Program-made: the position numbers and the translations under genes | Assembly (NCBI GenBank): GCA_000711775.1 | Contig: ARYC01000325.1 | Span: 1 to 64,000 of the forward strand | Direction of reading: 5' to 3' | Source: Oxytricha trifallax | Lineage: Eukaryota; Ciliophora; Spirotrichea; Sporadotrichida; Oxytrichidae | Length of the DNA: 64,000 nt | The notes under the pieces: generated by a model | Seen by the model: only the letters and a program-made list of their open reading frames with translations | Databases searched by the model: none | Told to the model about the DNA's origin: nothing | Shown here: positions 57,707 through 64,000 of the stretch, one piece after another | Layout: every line of letters starts with the position of its first letter | Numbering within the stretch: the first letter of the stretch is position 1

Positions 57707-58838
57707 ATGTCAAACAGAGATCACAGTCAGAATTTGGCAGTAAGTTCAAATTCTAATAATACCCAGACTTCAGTGAGGCATGAATAAAGTTAATATAACA
57801 CAAAGAATAAAATCCTTGCTTATTCTGCATTTCTAGGCAATGATTAGAGGAACTTAAATTAAAAAATTATAGGATTGATAAAACTTTATTTAAGAACTCT
57901 AGGTAAAAATCTATATGTTTTAATTTCAAAATATAGGATTTCCAATTGAATAGCCTTTAGAGGCAATAAAAACATAGTGGTAATGAAAGTCTTATTATAA
58001 AAATGAATATTAAGTAATGCAAGGAATAATAAAAGATAAAGGTATAATGGGTCTCTATGCAGGGTTTACCCCTAACTTCTCAAGAATGATTGTGAAAAAC
58101 TTATACAGACACTCTTTAATGATTTATTTGCCGTCCAAGTTTTAGAAAATTCTACCTTAAAACTTCGATGAGAAAATGTTCTTTTCTAAGTTTTTAACAG
58201 GTACCACAATAGCTTTTCTGGAATCATTTATTTTATGTCCCTTTGAGAGATTTAAGACTTTGTTCATAACTTAAAGTTAAGCCAATAACTTAAACTATGC
58301 TGGTTACTACAAGAAATTTAATAATACCTTGCGTGCAGAACTTTTAAAGGGTATTACTCCACTCATAAAAAGACAAGCAGTTGCTTGGATTAGTTTCTTA
58401 TAAGCTGATTTTTTGGTAAAATAAACACTAAGGAAATACTATTTAATCAAAATCAAAGACAATGAAAATATTACCACGAGAGGTATCTGTTGCCAGGATC
58501 TCTGGTAGTTGCAATAATTAATACTGCATTTGTTAAGCCTCTAGATCCAGTTAAACCTTCTTTTAAAAAGTTTATCCCATGGCTTCATGGGGAGCAGCGG
58601 TCAGAGAAATTTATACATAAATTTAATAATATTTTAAATTCATTCATAAGGCGATTTGAAGGGTTTCTTTGTTGGATGGCGATTAAGATATGCTATGCAT
58701 CTACTTCATGCAATATTTAAAAAAATATCATTAATTGATTAAAATATTTATTGTAGATTTATTAGAAAGGCTAGAAAACTGGGCTAATTAACAATCAAAA
58801 TAAGAATGAATTAAATAAATAACATTAAATCAAGCTGA
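57707..58838 (+). CDS. Mitochondrial carrier family (SLC25)-like protein
   Basis: Second SLC25-type protein, less canonical than the one at 10464-12303. ATG 57707 gives a hydrophilic Ser/Asn/Gln start (MSNRDHSQNLAVSSNSNNTQ). After a 34-nt intron (57903-57936) comes GFPIEQPLEAIKTQWQ, with the carrier signature PxExxKTxxQ, then GIIKDKGIMGLYAGFTPNFS. The second repeat has SFILCPFERFKTLFI. The third has GSLVVAIINTAFVKPLDPVK and GFFVGWRLRYAMHLLHAIFK, ending near TGA 58836-58838. Frame changes occur near 58480 and 58640. The substrate is unknown, and the divergent signatures could make it a carrier-like protein rather than a transporter. Confidence 0.65.
57903..57936 (+). other. 34-nt intron in second SLC25 gene
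   Basis: GTAAAA..ATATAG; splicing yields RTLGFPIEQPLEAIK in frame. Confidence 0.7.
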
Positions 58839-58911
58839 AATTTCTATTAGCAAAATGTAAATATCGATATACATATTAATAGTTATGAAGTTAGACCTAA
58901 TTTTTTTTTAC

Positions 58912-59485
58912 ACAATTAGCTAAAATAGCATATTTTGGGTGAGTATATTTAATTAATCAACTTTGTACATTTCTTTTTAACTATATTAATTTTATTCTAT
59001 TTTTAGGTAATCTATCGCATTATAGCTGTTTTGTGATAGAGTACCTTAATTATATTAATTATCAAATAAATTAAATTTAAATGATATAGATAAATATTTA
59101 ATTAAGTTTATAGAGAAAGTAATATATAATAAATATTAAAAATTTATTTAAAAAGATAATAATCTGAAAATTTTGGTATATTGAGCAACTTTTTTCAATA
59201 GATTAAGTTTGAAATAAATAAAATTATTTATAAGCTATATTTATATATTACTTTCTCTATAAACTTAATTACATATTTATCTATATCATTTAAATTTAAT
59301 TTATTTTCTATATCATTTAAATTTAATTTATTTTATAAGTAATATAATTAAGGTACTCTATCGCAAAACAGCTATAATGCGATAGAGTACCTAAAAATAG
59401 AATAAAATTAATATAGTTAAAAAGAAATGTACAAAGTTGATTAATTAAATATACTCACCCAAAATATGCTATTTTATCTAATTGT
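58912..59485. mobile_element. Palindromic MITE, family A copy 2
   Basis: A 574-bp element with inverted ends ACAATTAGCTAAAATAGC and GCTATTTTATCTAATTGT. Each arm has the hairpin GGTA(A/C)TCTATCGCA..GATAGAGTACC (59006-59046 and 59352-59391). It is the same family as 33822-34366, by terminal TAAAATAGC, hairpin sequence and layout. A short duplication of ATATCATTTAAATTTAATTT lies near 59281-59331. Non-coding. Confidence 0.8.
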
Positions 59486-59495
59486 ATAATAAAAT

Positions 59496-59952
59496 GGGGG
59501 GGAAGTTTCCTGCAAGCTTTAACTTATTTATGCTAAATTTAATAAATTTGACATAAATTAACAAATTTAATATTTTTATGACCCATTAAATATTAAGAGC
59601 AAATTGCTCATCATAGAAGTAGTACAAGATAATATAGTCTAACATTATATAGTCATGGTAACAATAAGAAAATTCAATCAGATTTCAATAACAATTGGAT
59701 AAAATATTTAGAATTACTACTACAGAACCTACAAATATCAGATAAAAAAGGCAGAGTTGTTGGAATCTGAAGATAGATGTTGACTTTTATTGATTTATAA
59801 ATTAAATTATAATTATAATGTTAAAAATAGTCCTGAAATTGATTGAAAGTTGTTATAAAGATTAATTTAATTAAAAAATTTAAAAGGGACTGGAAGCTTC
59901 CTTAAAAATTTTATTATTAGCATTAACCGTTGAACGAAACTTCCCCCCCCCC
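59496..59952. mobile_element. MITE with homopolymeric G/C termini
   Basis: A 457-bp segment starts with a G-run followed by AAGTTTC and ends with GAAACTT followed by a C-run, giving short terminal inverted repeats. A further GGAAGCTTCC palindrome lies near the right end. The interior is AT-rich and non-coding. It lies 10 bp from the preceding MITE. Confidence 0.5.
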
Positions 59953-60249
59953 GAAAAAAATTATTTAATTTACTAACATATAAAAAATAAATATCATTCA
60001 TATAAAAGAGTAATATTAAATTAATTCAAAATAAGCTTATAATTAAAAGTTATAACCGGTTTTATAATAATAATCAGTAAAAAACAAAATGAAACAATTA
60101 TTTACTCATGCTATTTATCATTTCATTTAAAATAGAATAAACTTCTCAAGCAAATAAATAATAATAATCTATAAAATTTTAAGCAGTATTGTTTGGAGAT
60201 GTACAAAATTATATAAAAACTAACAATTTTTATAATTACTCACTCTATT

Positions 60250-61100
60250 GTTTATTATATAAATTGTTTTAGAATGGTTATCGCTAAATACTGATGCAGA
60301 TTTTTCAGCATAAATTTACTCATAAAACATGACTTTAATAATATAAAGAGAGTGAAGATAATGATCCTGATTATGTACCCTTCAATTTCACAGGATATTA
60401 GAATGGTTTAACTATTATATTAAAATTTAAAGAGTAGATTAAAATTTTTATAATTATATATGCTTTTAATAATTTGAATGGTTATTACATTAAGCTCTTT
60501 GCTTCTGAAGGCGCAACTAAGGAATGCTTCTTCATTGTAAATAAAACATCATCTTCGCTTTTCGTTGATTAATCACAATTACATGTATATTATGATATTC
60601 AATAAACCTTATAACAACCAGGCATCAATAAATTAATTCAAAGTATTATAATTATAATGTTTAGCTCTGTAGTGAATTCAGCTTCTAGTAATTTAGTTTC
60701 AATGTTAAAATACACGCCATCTTGTGGCTAAAATAAAGATAACTATGCTTATCTGATTCACTTCTCACTAAATGAGACATCTGGGCAGCCATAGTCGTTT
60801 GCCATTCAAAATTTCATTGTTTTTTACGGCTTTATTATAACATTACCGTCTTCAGCAATATTGTTGGAATGCATTCGATTTGGGGAAAAAGAATTAAAAT
60901 AACTAATTAATCATTAAAACTAAGGCAGTTGTAAAATCCAAAGTGAGTCAAATTTATATCTAAGTCGACATTAAGGTAGATCCCTCAAATTAGCTGCGCT
61001 TAAATATTATTAATATGCATGAATCGTCCTTAAAAGTGAGATATTTTGATTTTGAGCTAATTCACAAAAACAATAAAAAAGTCCTTTCCTACTTAAAAGA
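60250..61100 (+). CDS. Fragmentary secreted/membrane protein, copy 1
   Basis: Plus-strand open segments in two frames: DNDPDYVPFNFTGYQNGLTI, then NLNGYYIKLFASEGATKECF followed by FIVNKTSSSLFVDQSQLHVY. Later comes SSNLVSMLKYTPSCGQNKDN, then NYAYLIHFSLNETSGQP, then a hydrophobic IVFYGFIITLPSSAILLECI. The beta-rich, Asn-glycosylation-like sequence and paired Cys suggest an extracellular domain. The phrase around YYIKLFASEG is related to one at 62220-62320. Start and stop not found; the family is unknown. Confidence 0.35.
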
Positions 61101-61799
61101 AAAGATAAATTTATTATGTCAATAACAACAAATATTATTTTTAATGCGCTTTCTTGAAAATATAATATTGTTAAAATTTGGAGACATTTTTAAAAAATAA
61201 AACAGATAATTGAAGCTATTAAAAATTAATTAATTTTTTATTCATTTTTCAAGATGGAAACACAATATTTAGCACATTTGTTTTTAAAATATAATTATTT
61301 TGTTATTTTATAGTTTGGATCATATCACTTATTACAATGATATAATTAACTGCTTAATCATTACTTTGAAAATACTTTACTAAACATAGAAATATCTCGA
61401 GAGTAATAATATAAATTTTTAATTTTCTTAATAATTTACTTGCTTATGCAATAATGATCATTAGTTTTTTGTGATCATATTGAAACTATAAAATTAATTT
61501 TAAAATATAAAAATTTTTAATTATTTTTTAATAAGGAGAAAACATTTAATGGCATATTTTATCTATAAGAAATTTATAAATTGAGATCAACAAAATTAAT
61601 TGAATTCAATTACTCTATATTTTTGTAAATATAAATTAAAATATTATATGAAATTTGTAATAATTGTAACTAGTAATAATTCTATATAAATGATAATCAC
61701 ATATTTATATTAATATTAAAATCAAATATTAAATCAAATCTAAAGAAAACAAGGTTATAGAAAGAGGATATATTAAATTATTATAATAATAAATTATCA
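61101..61799. other. AT-rich spacer between related fragments
   Basis: No coding sequence recognised; long A/T runs only. Confidence 0.45.
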
Positions 61800-62758
61800 A
61801 TTTAGAAATATCACGACTAATAAATTATTGTCTCTCACTACAGTTCTCCTGATTACAGCAGGCATTTCCTGCGTAGACTATTTTTATAACTTAAAAAACA
61901 TGGATTAAATGGTATCATAAATTTCTATTATTTATAGACTTTTCTGATGGAACTATCCCTGAATATAAAATAATTACTTATTATAAATGAATGTATAACT
62001 ATGGGAACAATCGAAGATATTGCATCTTAAACATTCACACAAAATATGGATGATAATAATGCCTATAGAAAAGTCGAAGATCCAACTAATTTCATTCATT
62101 TCATATATCCTGGCTACGAGAAAGCTAAAACCTCATTGTTTAAAACTATTATTTTAATTCTTTTGAAATAAGATCGCTTGAGGAATTTTATTAAAACTAT
62201 AATAAAATGTAAATGATTAAATTTATGAAAGTTTACTACGTGCAATTTTTGACAAAGTAATCAGCTGAAGTTAATGAGTGATTCTTTATTGCTGATAAAA
62301 CCTCAGTCGTATTCTATATGGATTTTATTAATTTGTTTAATAATAAAGTTTGATTTACAATCCTATCTTAGGTACCCAGGTATATGTAAATAAAAACTAT
62401 TAATGCATTACTTATTTGATATTAATTATTCTACCACAGCAAGGGTATATCTATATCCAGTCAGCAGCCCAAATTGCCAAAGAGTTGCAACTAGAGACAC
62501 TGATATAGTCTCAAACAAGCAATATTCCCATCTGGAAATGCCGAAGGGGACAATTGTGCTTATTAATCAAGTAAACAATATGTAAATTATTATAAGAATA
62601 TAAATAATAAATCTTTTTGTTTCACTTTTAGCTGATTGATACAGCAAGTGTTCATGCTTAAAAAGCAATTGCTGCTCAGAATTTCATTCAAAACTCCGAT
62701 TATAATTTCATATCGACATCTTTAATTTCTATTTTGATTAACAAAACTTTGATTTGAA
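61800..62758 (+). CDS. Fragmentary secreted/membrane protein, copy 2
   Basis: Begins with a signal-like hydrophobic stretch (LLSLTTVLLITAGISCVDYF) near 61830. NNAYRKVEDPTNFIHFIYPG and VYYVQFLTKQSAEVNE follow. An in-frame TGA then sits where copy 1 has Cys, followed by FFIADKTSVVFYMDFI. A last part, TARVYLYPVSSPNCQRVATR, continues through an intron near 62572-62632 to LIDTASVHAQKAIAAQNFIQ and ends at TGA 62756-62758. The resemblance to 60480-60560 (YYxxxL..F.I..KTS..F..D) shows the two are paralogous. Several frame changes; function unknown. Confidence 0.4.
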
Positions 62759-62759
62759 A

Positions 62760-64000
62760 AATAGTAATATTAAAAAAATAAACTATATAATGCAACAAAT
62801 TAAAAGAAGAAATTAATAAAAGACCCTTAATGAATTCATAAATCAATGACTTATTAATAAAAATTATTGATTTTCACTCATTTAATATATAACATTAGGA
62901 AAAAATCGATTCAAAAGGTCTTGGTTTTATCTTAATTGCTAAATTTATCTTTTATATCAAATTTCCTCTAAAATTTGAATTTACTGGAGTTCTAAAATTT
63001 TCCAATATTATTCAAGCTTCTATCAAAGTATGAAACTATTTTTTAAAGTTTTTATTTTAAATTAATTGCATCTCTATTAATTATTATAATGCAAACGACC
63101 TCTAATACTTTTAATAGTTTACGATTGATATATATATATATATATTAGAGAGATTCTTTATAAATCAATCATTTAATCTTTACATGATTAATATATTCAA
63201 AAGAGTTTTATAAAATATTTATTGTTGTATGAGTACAGTTTAGTACCATAAATAACTTTAGCTTCTTTAATTTTGGATTTAAACGTCTCAAGAATCTAAC
63301 AAATAATCTATGATTCACCTTTTAATATTGGCGGATTCTGAAATCTTAATTTTCATTCAAAGTTTTTAATTATAAGACTATCTGGAACTTAAAAATATGA
63401 TAATCGTTTAAACATTATTCTGTCTCTGTGCTATTATATATTAACATTTATAGATCATCATTTTAATTGATACCTGGGTAATACAATAATTAACTAAAGA
63501 CTAAGAAAATACTTAAATAAAATCTTTATTCAAATATTTAAAATATTTTGGGTTATTGAATTGTTTACTACAATTACATTTTAATAAAAAATATTTAAAA
63601 TTATTTTAAGAAAATATGTTAATATTTTCTGAACCACATGCAACTTCAGCAGCATATTGATTAATGTAATCCATGCGATCAACATTTATTAATATAAATT
63701 AATTTAATTAAAATTTGCAATGGTTTTTGCTATGTTATTTTTAAATCTTCAATAATTGTTTGTCAGTTGAAGAATTTATAAAATTTAAAAGATCTTTAAA
63801 TATATTCACACTATTTGAAATACCTTTATTTCTTATAATATAATATATATCTTTATAAATTCAATTACATTTATATTATACCAAACTTTTATGAATGGTA
63901 TATCGTATATACAATGTAATAAAAGAGTCAATAAAATCGCTTAATTACATACAAAATAAGTTAATATTATACAATATAAAATATTTTTTTTTAAAGATAC
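62760..64000. other. AT-rich DNA, nothing recognised
   Basis: No gene, hairpin element or strong repeat recognised other than a TATATA run near 63128-63146. Confidence 0.5.

Noticed and set aside
61800-62300. TGA encoding Cys, suggested by TGA opposite a Cys codon in the related copy
   Set aside because: Other in-frame TGAs (eRF1-like near 46430, SKI8 near 51620, Nup54 near 15558) do not align with Cys, and conserved genes end at TGA, so recoding is not supported; mutation or error is simpler.
1-64000. Bacterial or organellar origin
   Set aside because: Short GT..AG introns, eukaryotic nuclear-pore, cullin, SRP and SLC25 genes, and a TBE transposon exclude this.
1-64000. CRISPR array, riboswitches, tRNA and rRNA genes
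   Set aside because: No regularly spaced repeats, no cloverleaf with TTCRA-type loops, and no conserved rRNA segments were recognised on either strand.

Overview
This window looks like germline (micronuclear) DNA of a spirotrich ciliate of the Oxytricha/Stylonychia/Tetmemena group. Three lines of evidence agree. (1) Conserved eukaryotic proteins read through only if TAA and TAG mean glutamine and TGA is the stop. (2) A complete TBE-type transposon, whose ends carry the C4A4 telomere-like repeat, lies between genes; such elements are germline-limited in these ciliates. (3) Several genes are interrupted by AT-rich segments that lack intron borders, are flanked by short direct repeats (pointers), and restore the reading frame when removed. 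Introns are very short (about 32-60 nt, GT..AG). I saw no tRNA, rRNA, CRISPR array or bacterial-type operon.

Layout. 1-3597: AT-rich, with a decayed ISXO2/IS1595-like transposase and a palindrome cluster. 3598-5780: a secreted protein and an acidic/basic unknown (minus). 6226-10190: a large Gln/Asn-rich coiled-coil protein (minus). 10464-12303: a mitochondrial carrier split by a palindromic IES (minus). 12300-14378: UTP6 (minus). 14666-16595: Nup54-like FG nucleoporin (plus). 16750-18529: unknown (minus). 18802-19456: UBE2W-like E2 with one IES (minus). 19735-23300: extracellular protein (plus) facing a multi-pass membrane protein (minus). 23711-25984: an element with long terminal inverted repeats around a superfamily-3-helicase Rep-like gene. 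26075-26996: Gln/Asn-rich unknown (plus). 27198-31015: a cullin and a helical protein (minus). 31084-31516: inverted-repeat element. 31619-33840: methyltransferase (plus), interrupted by a segment with 38-bp perfect inverted repeats. 33822-34366: palindromic MITE. 34541-38715: TBE transposon. 38830-42229: FG nucleoporin with a 1.5-kb IES (minus). 42345-46107: two minus genes. 46177-47696: divergent eRF1-like gene or pseudogene. 48540-50021: inositol-polyphosphate-kinase-family gene (minus). 50860-52684: SKI8/WDR61 and SRP14 (plus). 52914-54476: aldehyde dehydrogenase lacking its catalytic Cys (minus). 54651-55525: cobalamin adenosyltransferase (plus). 55589-57547: GRC3/NOL9 (minus). 57707-58838: second mitochondrial carrier (plus). 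58912-59952: two MITEs. 60250-62760: two related membrane/secreted gene fragments (plus). 62760-64000: AT-rich.

The genes are unrelated housekeeping functions (ribosome biogenesis, nuclear pore, ubiquitin, RNA decay, protein targeting, mitochondrial transport and metabolism). This fits a germline in which neighbouring genes later become separate small somatic chromosomes. Many otherwise conserved genes contain isolated one-base frame changes, often in homopolymers. Uncorrected long-read indels are the simplest explanation, so single frameshifts alone were not taken as proof of pseudogenes. All gene ends are approximate unless a start or stop codon position is stated.
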